NCBI RefSeq assembly: GCF_000010165.1 | Contig: NC_012491.1 | Coordinates: 2,363,501 to 2,427,500 of the forward strand | Direction: 5' to 3' | DNA: 64,000 bases | Origin: Brevibacillus brevis NBRC 100599 | Lineage (GTDB): Bacteria > Bacillota > Bacilli > Brevibacillales > Brevibacillaceae | In this document: positions 7,631 through 15,238 of the stretch, in pieces | How positions within the stretch are numbered: position 1 is the stretch's first letter | How the letters are laid out: every line of letters begins with the position of its first letter | Notes under the pieces: generated by a model | What the model saw: only the letters and a program-made list of their open reading frames with translations | What the model was told of the DNA's origin: nothing | Databases searched by the model: none | Program-made: the position numbers and the translations under genes

Positions 7631-9526
7631 GTGCGTGTGAAGGATTCGCTGGAATACCTGTCCGAATCAACGCGACAAGCGATTCTACATGAACAAACCA
7701 AACGATATCAGATTGCGGAAGAGCAAGACTTAACAGCGAGATTATTGGACCCCGTTTTTATTGGCCGAGCATGGGAACAGGCAGATGAGCTGGAACGAAC
7801 CGTTATCCGGCTTTTCGTAACCAAAGCGACGAGAGGCTTTTTTAGCAAACGAACGTGGGAACGCGAAACGGCAAAAGAGCACAGACATCTGTCAGTCGGC
7901 TTGACGAAATTGCGACGGCTTGGACTGATCTTGACTGTACGGAAAATGTGGAGTGAAATCGGCTATTTGATGCCACAAGAGGTTCGGGAACAGTTGACGA
8001 ATCAAATGCTGCCGGAAGCCTCTCAGGCTTTTGTTTCTCTTTCAAAAACGCTCCCTTATTATATATCAGCAGGCAGAGGGATACAGCTGGATCTTTTTGG
8101 GCTTTTGTTGTTTGTTCGAGACAACCACATTCCCATTACGCAAAAAGGAAGCATTCATCGCAGGATGTCACAAAAAATGCTGCCGCTACTCTCGTTTACA
8201 GACGAGCATGTAAAAGGAATCGTGATTCCGCCGCTCGATCAGGAACAAAGAGAGGGCTTTTCCTTGACGGTTGTTCTTGACATTGCGCTTAGACTTGGCT
8301 TGGTGTATAGGGAGGAGCGAGAACTCGTACTCGATCTCCATCGAACGAAGCAATGGCTGCATCAACCGCCGCTCGTACGTTGGGAAGAGTTGTATCAACT
8401 CGTTATGGAACAATTTTTGCCGCATGGTGACTGGTGGGAATTCTTCATTCAATTGATGAAACAGGTTCCTGTCGAGCAATGGTGTTCCATTCATGAACAA
8501 TTACGCATGCTAAAAGAAGCAGGATTTTCTTTGCCCGACAATGCAGAGGAACTCATTGTGGAGCAATGGCTGCATGTACTGTTAGGCATGGGATGGATTC
8601 AGCTCGGAATGGACGAGGAGCGTGGGATTTTTTGGCGTTGGAGCAGCTTGCCGCGATTATCGTCGGAGGAAGGCTGGTTTGTAGACCCCACAGGTGCCAT
8701 TACAATCCCTCCGCTTGTCCCGTTGCTGGATGTATGGGAGATCAGTCAATTTTGCCAGCTCCAATTTGATGGGCAATTGATTCGGGGTGAATTGCAAGCA
8801 AGGCTGTTGCAATCGTATTTGGCTCAAGGAGGGACGGAGGAGCAAGTCATTGAAAAGCTCCGGGCCTCCTGTGTTCATCCGTTGCCTGAAAGCTTGGTTG
8901 AGGTTGTGAGCCAATGGGCGAGAACAGCGAGGCAGATTCAAATGGAGCCGTACTTCCTCGTGCGGACAGCACATGCCGGATTTATGGAGGAATGGCGCGA
9001 AATTCCTGACTTTCGCCCATTTCTTACTCAAGTAGTCTCGCCAACTACGTTTTTGATTCCGTTCTCGCAGGAAAAAGAATTAATCCGTTTACTACGACAG
9101 TTCGGTTATGAGCCGCAAGTGCTATCACATATTGCTAGTGCAAGCAAAGAGCTTCAGCCACTCCCAAACAGCCACGCCGGGAATAAGGGCTTGCTTCTCA
9201 TCGAACGGCCTTGGGACGGTTATGCTATAGAAAACACGTTCCCTGAGCAAAATGAACAAATCGCAGCCCTTCCGAAAATGTGGACGAAGCATTTTCAATC
9301 CTATCACCCACAGTCCATGCGGGATTTGTTTAAGCGCGCAATCGAACTGAAGCTGGAAGTCGAGATCCAGCAAGGTGGAAAAGAAAAGCTGCGTGGGCTA
9401 CCGACAGAAGTACGCCTGGAAATGGGGTACTGGATGGTTACGATTGCCGGACAGGGAGGCAAACAGTGTTACCGTCTCGATAGCATCGAGCGAGTGCGCA
9501 TTGTAGTGCCCGAATATCTGTACTAA
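7631..9526 (+). CDS. Large protein of unknown function
   Basis: 631 residues from GTG at 7631, which has GAGGTG 6 nt upstream; GTG at 7622 in the same frame is also possible. It is cytoplasmic in character, with no TM or signal. It is rich in Trp and long helices, with several segments that read like winged-helix repeats (for example around 60-110). The last 60 residues (SMRDLFKRAIELKLEVEIQ to SIERVRIVVPEYLY) resemble the C-terminal segment of helicase-associated or WYL-like proteins. No helicase motifs are present. It may be related to the XPB/Ssl2 N-terminal-type proteins of Gram-positives, but I am not sure. It stands upstream of ylbF. Confidence 0.6.
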   Translation: MRVKDSLEYLSESTRQAILHEQTKRYQIAEEQDLTARLLDPVFIGRAWEQADELERTVIRLFVTKATRGFFSKRTWERETAKEHRHLSVGLTKLRRLGLILTVRKMWSEIGYLMPQEVREQLTNQMLPEASQAFVSLSKTLPYYISAGRGIQLDLFGLLLFVRDNHIPITQKGSIHRRMSQKMLPLLSFTDEHVKGIVIPPLDQEQREGFSLTVVLDIALRLGLVYREERELVLDLHRTKQWLHQPPLVRWEELYQLVMEQFLPHGDWWEFFIQLMKQVPVEQWCSIHEQLRMLKEAGFSLPDNAEELIVEQWLHVLLGMGWIQLGMDEERGIFWRWSSLPRLSSEEGWFVDPTGAITIPPLVPLLDVWEISQFCQLQFDGQLIRGELQARLLQSYLAQGGTEEQVIEKLRASCVHPLPESLVEVVSQWARTARQIQMEPYFLVRTAHAGFMEEWREIPDFRPFLTQVVSPTTFLIPFSQEKELIRLLRQFGYEPQVLSHIASASKELQPLPNSHAGNKGLLLIERPWDGYAIENTFPEQNEQIAALPKMWTKHFQSYHPQSMRDLFKRAIELKLEVEIQQGGKEKLRGLPTEVRLEMGYWMVTIAGQGGKQCYRLDSIERVRIVVPEYLY

Positions 9527-9597
9527 GGGTGTGCATCGTGATACAATCAGGAATGACGTAAAGTTTCAAGCTTTGCGGCGAAAGGAGGTCTCGCTTT

Positions 9598-10053
9598 ATG
9601 GAAACATTGGAAGCAGTGGATATGACGCAGTTGATCATGGGTTCTCATGAGCTGTCCACGATGATTAACCAATCGCGCGAGGTCTCGGAGTATCTGGAGG
9701 CCAAACGCCAAATGGAAGCAGATGAGGAAGTGCAACGTCTGCTCGTCGTGTTCGAGGCTAAGAAGGAACAGTACGAAGATGTGCAACGGTTCGGGAAGTA
9801 TCACCCGGATTACAATCATATATCCAAAGAAGTACGGGAACTGAAGCGCAACATTGAACTGAGGGATTCCGTACAGGCGTTCAAGCGAGCAGAGGATGCT
9901 CTGGATGAGCTCTTGTATCAGGTGAGTAGAACCATTGCTCATTCCGTCTCGGAAACGATCAAGGTTCCGAGCAACAATCCATTTTTAGAGGCGCAGGGCA
10001 GCGGTTGTGGAACAGGCGGAAGCTGTGGCTGTAGCGTGAAAAAGCCATCGTAA
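9598..10053 (+). CDS. ylbF: YlbF/RicF family regulator
   Basis: 151 residues. The coiled-coil YlbF core (MTQLIMGSHELSTMINQS through ELLYQVSRTIAHSVSE) is followed by a Cys-rich tail, GCGTGGSCGC, typical of RicF. In B. subtilis RicF forms a complex with RicA and RicT that carries iron-sulfur clusters and affects RNA processing by RNase Y, sporulation and competence. ylbG follows, as in B. subtilis, but with an opposite-strand gene in between. ATG at 9598 is preceded by AAAGGAGG. Confidence 0.9.
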   Translation: METLEAVDMTQLIMGSHELSTMINQSREVSEYLEAKRQMEADEEVQRLLVVFEAKKEQYEDVQRFGKYHPDYNHISKEVRELKRNIELRDSVQAFKRAEDALDELLYQVSRTIAHSVSETIKVPSNNPFLEAQGSGCGTGGSCGCSVKKPS

Positions 10054-10054
10054 T

Positions 10055-10384
10055 TTACGCTGTTCCCGATTCATTTTGGCGTAGCAGAAAGCAGTCTTCA
10101 CAAAGATTGCCGCAGCAAAACTGCTTTTCGTCAGGTACGCGAAAGCGGAAGCGATACACATGCTGCACATCATCAGAACGCACGTAAATGCATTCTGGCT
10201 GTAATTTGGTATCAGTGGTCAGGCGCTCTCCTGTTTCCATGAGCTGGTTTGTAAGCAGAGGAGCAGGGAGCGTACTGCATACATAGAAAAAGAGCTGGCC
10301 CGCATAGGTTTGCCAACTGCTATGGGTCACGATTTTTTCGCGGTGAAGCGCTTCCTCGAATTGATGATAAAACGTAGCCAGCAT
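10055..10384 (-). CDS. Cys-rich protein of unknown function
   Basis: 109 residues, no signal or TM. It ends with a CCx3Cx2C cluster (C90, C91, C95, C98; FCCGNLCEDC) that could bind zinc or a cluster. The rest is an ordinary soluble domain (FYHQFEEALHRE to YRFRFRVPDE). It converges on ylbF with a 1-nt gap between stops and lies between ylbF and ylbG on the opposite strand. The coding potential is good and the ATG has AAGGA 11 nt upstream. I do not recognise the family. Confidence 0.7.
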   Translation of the reverse strand: MLATFYHQFEEALHREKIVTHSSWQTYAGQLFFYVCSTLPAPLLTNQLMETGERLTTDTKLQPECIYVRSDDVQHVYRFRFRVPDEKQFCCGNLCEDCFLLRQNESGTA

Positions 10385-10458
10385 AGACCACGATTCCTTT
10401 CTATATAAGCTTTCAACAGTAAGTATACCACGATTAGGAAGGAGACCGACGGCAAAAC

Positions 10459-10803
10459 ATGAGAGAGCGACGTCTGGGGGTCGCCGTGTGGGTGAAAAAC
10501 ACGCGTGCCGCCAAAAATTTACGCAAATTTGGCACCATTCATTACATCTCCAAGCGCTTAAATTACGTTTCGATGTATGTGGATGCCAATTTGTTGGACG
10601 AAACGATTCGCATTATGGAGAAGCTGCACTTTGTAACGAAAATTGAACGTTCCCATCGCCATGAGATCCCGGTAGAGTACAACAATGCCAGACCGGATAA
10701 GGCAAAGGAATACGATTATAAACAAGAAAAGAACCAGGTAATGGCACTAGCAGAGACCTTACAGACAGAAGAAAGCAGTCAAGCAACCGTTGGTTCGACA
10801 TAG
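10459..10803 (+). CDS. ylbG: YlbG family protein
   Basis: 114 residues. The N-terminal 90 residues follow the YlbG (DUF2129) pattern: LGVAVWVKNTRAAKNLRKFG, IHYISKRLNYVSMYVD, and MEKLHFVTKIERSHR. It is usually found next to ylbF and rsmD. The function is unsettled; a role in RNA-related processes is guessed from its neighbours. The C-terminal 25 residues look disordered. A terminator follows. Confidence 0.88.
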   Translation: MRERRLGVAVWVKNTRAAKNLRKFGTIHYISKRLNYVSMYVDANLLDETIRIMEKLHFVTKIERSHRHEIPVEYNNARPDKAKEYDYKQEKNQVMALAETLQTEESSQATVGST

Positions 10804-10811
10804 TTGTTCAT

Positions 10812-10838
10812 AAGCTGCCATTTTTCGGCAGCTTTTTT
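10812..10838 (+). terminator. Terminator after ylbG
   Basis: AAGCTGCC pairs with GGCAGCTT around a 7-nt loop, followed by T4 or more. Confidence 0.9.
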
Positions 10839-10946
10839 GCTTTTGTTAAACTGGCGTACATGGTATGCTAAAGTGGAAGAAAACGAGAAGCCACGCGTAT
10901 GAATGCGTTTTCAAAAGATAGAGTAGCGAAAGAAAGGTGAGCATAC

Positions 10947-11711
10947 ATGATTCATCTGGATATTAACTGCGATATGGCAGAGGGCTTCAGCAGAGGTCGA
11001 CAATCAGAGGATTTGGGGATTATGAAATGGATCACCTCCGTTAATATTGCTTGCGGATTGCATGCAGGGGATCCCCATATTATTTGCAGAACAATCGAAG
11101 CCGCACTCAAGCATGATGTGAAAATCGGGGCACATCCCGGCTATGCAGATATTCAAGGCTTCGGACGTCGTTCGATGAACTTGTCTGTCAATGAAGTGTA
11201 TGAGCTGGTGTTGTATCAAATTGCAGCCTTGGCAGGGACTACAAAAGCACTAGGCGGGGAGCTTCACCATGTGAAATTGCATGGCGCGCTATATAACGAA
11301 GCGGCCGAACGGCCAGAGCTCGCCGAAGCGGTTGTGCAAGCCATTGCAGATATTGACGAAGATCTGATCCTCTATGCACTCTCTGGCAGCAAGCTAGTAG
11401 AGGCTGGCTTGGAACACGGGATTCAAGTGGCAGAGGAAGTATTTGCAGAGCGGGCTTATTTGCCGAATGGTCGATTGGCGCCGCGTGATCTGGAAGGAAG
11501 CGTGCTGATCAGCAAGGAAGAACGCATGGAGCAGACACGTCAGCTTGTTTTAAAACAAAGAGTAATGACGGTCAATGGCGAGCACATTGACTTGGCGGCT
11601 GATACCCTTTGTGTCCATCACGAGAGCCATGACGTCCTGCAATTCCTCGGCGAAGTACATAAGTGGGCAAAACAAAACGATGTGAAGATTGAACCAATCA
11701 CAGCTCGATAG
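10947..11711 (+). CDS. pxpA: 5-oxoprolinase subunit PxpA (LamB/YcsF family)
   Basis: 254 residues with the LamB/YcsF signature: LDINCDMAEGF, VNIACGLHAGDP, IGAHPGY, FGRRSMNLS, VKLHGALYN, FAERAYLPNGRL and LCVHHES. PxpA works with PxpB and PxpC in ATP-dependent hydrolysis of 5-oxoproline to glutamate. Usually all three are adjacent, but here pxpA stands alone between ylbG and modC, so its partners must be elsewhere. ATG at 10947 has AAAGGTGAG upstream. Confidence 0.93.
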   Translation: MIHLDINCDMAEGFSRGRQSEDLGIMKWITSVNIACGLHAGDPHIICRTIEAALKHDVKIGAHPGYADIQGFGRRSMNLSVNEVYELVLYQIAALAGTTKALGGELHHVKLHGALYNEAAERPELAEAVVQAIADIDEDLILYALSGSKLVEAGLEHGIQVAEEVFAERAYLPNGRLAPRDLEGSVLISKEERMEQTRQLVLKQRVMTVNGEHIDLAADTLCVHHESHDVLQFLGEVHKWAKQNDVKIEPITAR

Positions 11712-11713
11712 GT

Positions 11714-11776
11714 AAAAAGCCATCCAGCAATGCCATCCCATTATCGGGAAATGGACGTTGCTGAATGGCTTTTTTC
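11714..11776. terminator. Bidirectional terminator overlapping the modC 3' end
   Basis: A long imperfect hairpin (AAAAAGCCATCCAGCAA with TTGCTGAATGGCTTTTTT) between pxpA and modC. On the minus strand it includes the final codons of modC. Confidence 0.75.
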
Positions 11777-12451
11777 ATTTTTCCGTTCTTTGATTGTGCC
11801 ATTATCGATCAGGAAAATGACATCTGCGAGCTTCTCGGCTTCTTCACGATCATGGGTGACCAGAAGAAAAGGGATGTTCCACATAGCGTGAAGGCGAAGC
11901 AACTCATCCTGGCATTGTTTACGCGTATCCGCGTCCAGCGCCGATAACGGCTCATCAAGGAGCAGAATGTCTGGTTCTGTCGCAAGTGCACGTACGAGTG
12001 CCACCCGTTGTTTTTGTCCCCCGGATAACTGGTGAGGATATTTTTGCATCAGATGATCGATTCCCACTGAGGACAACAATGGAGCCAAATTCAGTTCATG
12101 CCCCTTTTTTAAGCCGTATCGAACATTTTGCTCGACGGTCATGTGAGGGAACAGAGCATAATCTTGAAATAAATACCCGATGCTGCGTTTTTGTACAGGA
12201 AGCGGCTTCTGTCCTTCGCGATAAAAGACGTTCTCGTTTAATTGGATCACGCCAGTATCGGGATGAACCAGACCTGCAATACTGTTCAATATCGTTGTTT
12301 TGCCAGAGCCGGATGGTCCAAACAGCACAGCAATTTCCTTTTGCACCGTAAAGGACACATCCAAAATAAAATCAGGCAAACGCTTCTGTATGTCGAGAAA
12401 GAGCAATTCCCATTCACCTGCCTTACTTTTGATTGGCGTACCTGCGTACAT
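11741..12451 (-). CDS. modC: Molybdate ABC transporter ATPase ModC
   Basis: 236 residues: Walker A GPSGSGKTT, Q-loop YLFQDYALFPHMTVEQNV, signature LSGGQKQRVALVRAL, Walker B ILLLDEPLSALD, and the switch His in LVTHDREEAEKLAD. It energises molybdate uptake with ModB. The molybdate-binding TOBE (MOP) tail of E. coli ModC is absent, as often in Bacillota. ATG at 12451 has GGTGGAG 8 nt upstream and overlaps modB. A TTG at 12406 would give a start closer to E. coli ModC and is an alternative. The last codons lie in the terminator hairpin. Confidence 0.9.
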   Translation of the reverse strand: MYAGTPIKSKAGEWELLFLDIQKRLPDFILDVSFTVQKEIAVLFGPSGSGKTTILNSIAGLVHPDTGVIQLNENVFYREGQKPLPVQKRSIGYLFQDYALFPHMTVEQNVRYGLKKGHELNLAPLLSSVGIDHLMQKYPHQLSGGQKQRVALVRALATEPDILLLDEPLSALDADTRKQCQDELLRLHAMWNIPFLLVTHDREEAEKLADVIFLIDNGTIKERKNEKSHSATSISR

Positions 12452-13109
12452 TGCGACGACTCCACCAATTCAGCCAGAGAGTCGTACCCATCCCCAAGGA
12501 AACAATAATGACGACCCAAAACAAAGCCTTATCCATTTGACCAGCCTCAACAGCAAAATAAATGGCGACGGGAATCGTATCGGTTTTCCCAGGGATGTAG
12601 CCTGCGAGCATCAGTGTAGCACCAAACTCCCCTAAACCACGGGCAAAAGAAAGAACAAACCCAGCCAACAGGCCGGGCCAAGCCAAGGGAAAGGTAACGG
12701 TCCAGAATAATCGCCATTCCGACGCCCCCATCGTGCGTGCCGCATTCTCCAAACGACGATCCACTCCTGTGAAGGCAGCGACTGCACTCTGATACATCAG
12801 CGGAAAGGAAACGACAACCGAGGCAATAACGGCGCCTGTCAGTGTAAAGACGACGGTAATATTGAACCAATCATGCAGAAGCTGACCGAGAAAACCGTTT
12901 TTCCCAAAAAGCAGCAACAGACCGAAGCCAACAACAGTGGGAGGGAGGACAAGTGGAAGCAAAAAGAAGGACTCCAGCACATTCTTCCCCCAAAAATCCT
13001 TTTGTGTCATCCACCTTGCAGAAACCATCCCGAGGATAAAAACAAAGGAGGTGGAGAGCGCAGCTACTTTAAGGGAGAGCATCAAAGGAGTAAGATTTGT
13101 TTCAATCAC
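12423..13109 (-). CDS. modB: Molybdate ABC transporter permease ModB
   Basis: 228 residues from GTG at 13109. That start was chosen because GGGAGGTG lies 5-6 nt upstream and it aligns with the E. coli ModB start; an ATG at 13130 in frame lacks a site. Five to six TM segments are visible (for example SFVFILGMVSARWM and LPLVLPPTVVGFGLLLLFG). The permease EAA loop contacting ModC is ENAARTMGASEWRLFWTVTFPLAWPG. It sits between modA and modC in the order modA-modB-modC. Confidence 0.92.
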   Translation of the reverse strand: MIETNLTPLMLSLKVAALSTSFVFILGMVSARWMTQKDFWGKNVLESFFLLPLVLPPTVVGFGLLLLFGKNGFLGQLLHDWFNITVVFTLTGAVIASVVVSFPLMYQSAVAAFTGVDRRLENAARTMGASEWRLFWTVTFPLAWPGLLAGFVLSFARGLGEFGATLMLAGYIPGKTDTIPVAIYFAVEAGQMDKALFWVVIIVSLGMGTTLWLNWWSRRNVRRYANQK

Positions 13110-13139
13110 GCTTGCCACCTCCCATTCCATTCTGTTCGT

Positions 13140-13937
13140 TTATTGAAACCCGTACTTCTGTAAGATCGCTTTTCCTTTGTCGCTTGTCAAGTAGGCTAGA
13201 AAAGCTTTTGCTGCATCTTGGTTCTTCGAAGCGCTGACGACCGCACCTGGATAAACGATCGGCTTGTGCCATTCAGGTTTGGCTGTCGCCAATATCTTAA
13301 CATCTTTCGAAGCGGCAGCATCACTGGAATAGACAATACCGACATCCGCGTTACCGGATTCTACGAAGGTCAAAACTTGGCGAACATCGCTGCCAAATAC
13401 CATTTGTGCGGAAAGAGAATCCCACATTTTCAGCGTATCCAATGTTTCTTTCGCATATCGCCCAGCGGGGACTGTCTCAGGCTCACCGACGGCAATATGC
13501 TTGATCGCTGCGTTGCTCAGCTCTTCAAAAGAAGAGATAGCGACAGCACTTTTGTTACCTGCAATGAGAACAAGCGAGTTTTTCGTGAAGTCTTGGCGTG
13601 TGTCTTTGGCGATCAATTGCTGTTCCTCTAGACCGTCCATGTCTTTTTTGCTAGCAGACAAAAATACGTCAGACGGAGCACCTTGCGTAATTTGTGTGGC
13701 GAGTTTGCCCGAGCCTCCGAAGTTAAAGGTGAGGGTCGTTCCCGGGTGTTCCGTTTCGTATTGCGTTTTCAACTCATTCAAGGCATCCGTCAAGCTAGCA
13801 GCAGCAGAAATCATCAGTTCTACCTTTGCTGCATCGGTTTTGGCTGGCTCACTTGCTTGTGGTGCGGTTTGTGTTGTCGAGCAAGCCGTTAGCATTAAGC
13901 AAAATACTGTCAATATGGCAAACCAGTGCTTCTTCAT
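13140..13937 (-). CDS. modA: Molybdate-binding lipoprotein ModA
   Basis: 265 residues. A lipoprotein signal (FCLMLTACST, lipobox LTAC) is followed by a type II binding-protein fold: SAAASLTDALNEL at the start, FGGSGKLATQI for the anion site, and ADVGIVYSSDA later. It captures molybdate (possibly tungstate) outside the membrane and passes it to ModB. ATG has GGAGG 8 nt upstream. It is divergent from the HTH/binding-protein regulator at 14081, which probably controls it. Confidence 0.93.
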   Translation of the reverse strand: MKKHWFAILTVFCLMLTACSTTQTAPQASEPAKTDAAKVELMISAAASLTDALNELKTQYETEHPGTTLTFNFGGSGKLATQITQGAPSDVFLSASKKDMDGLEEQQLIAKDTRQDFTKNSLVLIAGNKSAVAISSFEELSNAAIKHIAVGEPETVPAGRYAKETLDTLKMWDSLSAQMVFGSDVRQVLTFVESGNADVGIVYSSDAAASKDVKILATAKPEWHKPIVYPGAVVSASKNQDAAKAFLAYLTSDKGKAILQKYGFQ

Positions 13938-13962
13938 AAAAAAAGACCTCCATAATTATATT

Positions 13963-13995
13963 TAGTTATAAGTAATTATAACTGGACATAACTAG
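13963..13995. promoter_or_regulatory. Candidate operator between modA and its putative regulator
   Basis: AGTTATAA (13964-13971) and TTATAACT (13976-13983) form a perfect 8-bp inverted repeat with a 4-nt spacer. A further half-site ATAACTAG lies at 13988-13995. The repeat sits about 27 nt upstream of the modA start, where it could overlap the modA promoter. Confidence 0.55.
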
Positions 13996-14080
13996 ATTAT
14001 ATGGATTCGTAATGAATAATCAATTGCGATTTTACGACACTTGTTTGACAATAGAGCAAAGGAGATAACGGAGGCGGGAC

Positions 14081-15040
14081 ATGAGTCAACAAAATTCTTA
14101 CACCACCGAAGAAATAGCGAAAATTTTACGTATTTCCAAGCTGACGGTCTACGATCTCATAAAAAAAGGAGAGCTGCCCGCATATCGCGTCGGTCGGCAA
14201 ATGCGCGTAGACGAAAGTGATCTGGAAGCGTACAAGGCGAAGGCAAAGGGAGTATACAGACAAGCCTCAGCCGTCAGCATCCCGCAGACAGAACAAGCCC
14301 AACAATCGGCACGATATGAGCAGACTGGTACAGGCCGCAATATCATTATTAGCGGGCAGGATGTGAGCTTGGACCTACTGGCGGGGCATTTGGAGAAAAA
14401 GGATGAGGCATACCGACCGCTTCGCTCGTACGTGGGCTCACTGAACAGCCTCGTGGCAATGTATACGGGTAAGGCTGATATCGTCAGCACGCACTTGTAC
14501 GATGGGGATACCAATGAATACAATGTCCCGTATATTCGTCGCATTTTGTGTGGGCATCGTTTTGTTGTCATCAATATGTTGTCACGTTGGGCCGGATTCT
14601 ACGTCCAGGCAGGCAATCCAAAACAGATCAAAGCATGGAGCGATTTTACGAAGCCGGGCATTCGCATGGTCAATCGGGAAAAAGGGTCCGGTGCACGCAC
14701 GTTGATTGAAGAGCAGTTTCGACTGGCAAAGATAGCGGGGAGTGACGTGATTGGCTATGAACGGGAAGAGTCCAATCATCTGGCTGTCGCAGGAGTAGTA
14801 GCCCGGCGCGAAGCAGATGTAGGAGTGGGCATTGAAAAGGCGGCTTCACTCGTGGGAGTGGAGTTTGTCCCAACTGTGCGTGAGCGATATGACCTCGTCT
14901 TGTTGAAAAACAAGGACAACGAGCAGCTCATTCAGGCTGTTCTTGATGTTCTCGGGTCGCGTCCATTTCAAAAGGAATTAGAAGCAGTCGGGGGCTATGA
15001 TCTTAGCCAGACCGGAAAAATTATGTACGAAACCTGGTAA
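14081..15040 (+). CDS. One-component regulator: excisionase-type HTH plus periplasmic-binding-like domain
   Basis: 319 residues. Residues 5-55 are an excisionase/MerR-like HTH (YTTEEIAKILRISKLTVYDL, then YRVGRQMRVDESDLEAY). After a linker, residues 85-310 form a PBP-like sensor (PF12727 type) related to molybdate-binding proteins (IIISGQDVSLDLLAGHLE, REKGSGARTLIEEQF, ADVGVGIEKAA). No signal peptide precedes it, so it acts in the cytoplasm. Divergence from modABC suggests it senses molybdate or tungstate and controls the transporter, in place of ModE (inference). ATG at 14081 follows GGAGGCGGG. Confidence 0.85.
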   Translation: MSQQNSYTTEEIAKILRISKLTVYDLIKKGELPAYRVGRQMRVDESDLEAYKAKAKGVYRQASAVSIPQTEQAQQSARYEQTGTGRNIIISGQDVSLDLLAGHLEKKDEAYRPLRSYVGSLNSLVAMYTGKADIVSTHLYDGDTNEYNVPYIRRILCGHRFVVINMLSRWAGFYVQAGNPKQIKAWSDFTKPGIRMVNREKGSGARTLIEEQFRLAKIAGSDVIGYEREESNHLAVAGVVARREADVGVGIEKAASLVGVEFVPTVRERYDLVLLKNKDNEQLIQAVLDVLGSRPFQKELEAVGGYDLSQTGKIMYETW

Positions 15041-15049
15041 ATGCTAAAG

Positions 15050-15094
15050 AAAGCTGCCAATCATTACGATACAATGAGTGGCGGCTTTTTTTAT
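15050..15094 (+). terminator. Terminator after the mod regulator
   Basis: AAAGCTGCCAATCATT pairs (one mismatch, one GU) with AATGAGTGGCGGCTTT, followed by a T run. Confidence 0.85.
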
Positions 15095-15238
15095 TTTCAG
15101 CAGATACAGATCATTGTCAAATATGGCGGTTTCTCTACAGAATCTCCTGAATTTCTACTCAGTTTGACTTATATTTGCTACAATGAAACAAAAACATTTA
15201 GCGCCTGCCGCCGGGCGGTTTATTATTTGGGGGCTGTC
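15095..15238 (+). other. Upstream region of the M1 peptidase gene
   Basis: About 145 nt. The frame is open from 15041, but that start lies in the upstream terminator. A possible promoter TTGACT (15161) to TACAAT (15179) has too short a spacer. No other structure stands out. Confidence 0.3.

Noticed and set aside
15041-15238. Upstream in-frame extension of the M1 peptidase gene
   Set aside because: Its ATG lies in the terminator hairpin of the preceding gene, and the signal-like N-terminus begins at 15239.
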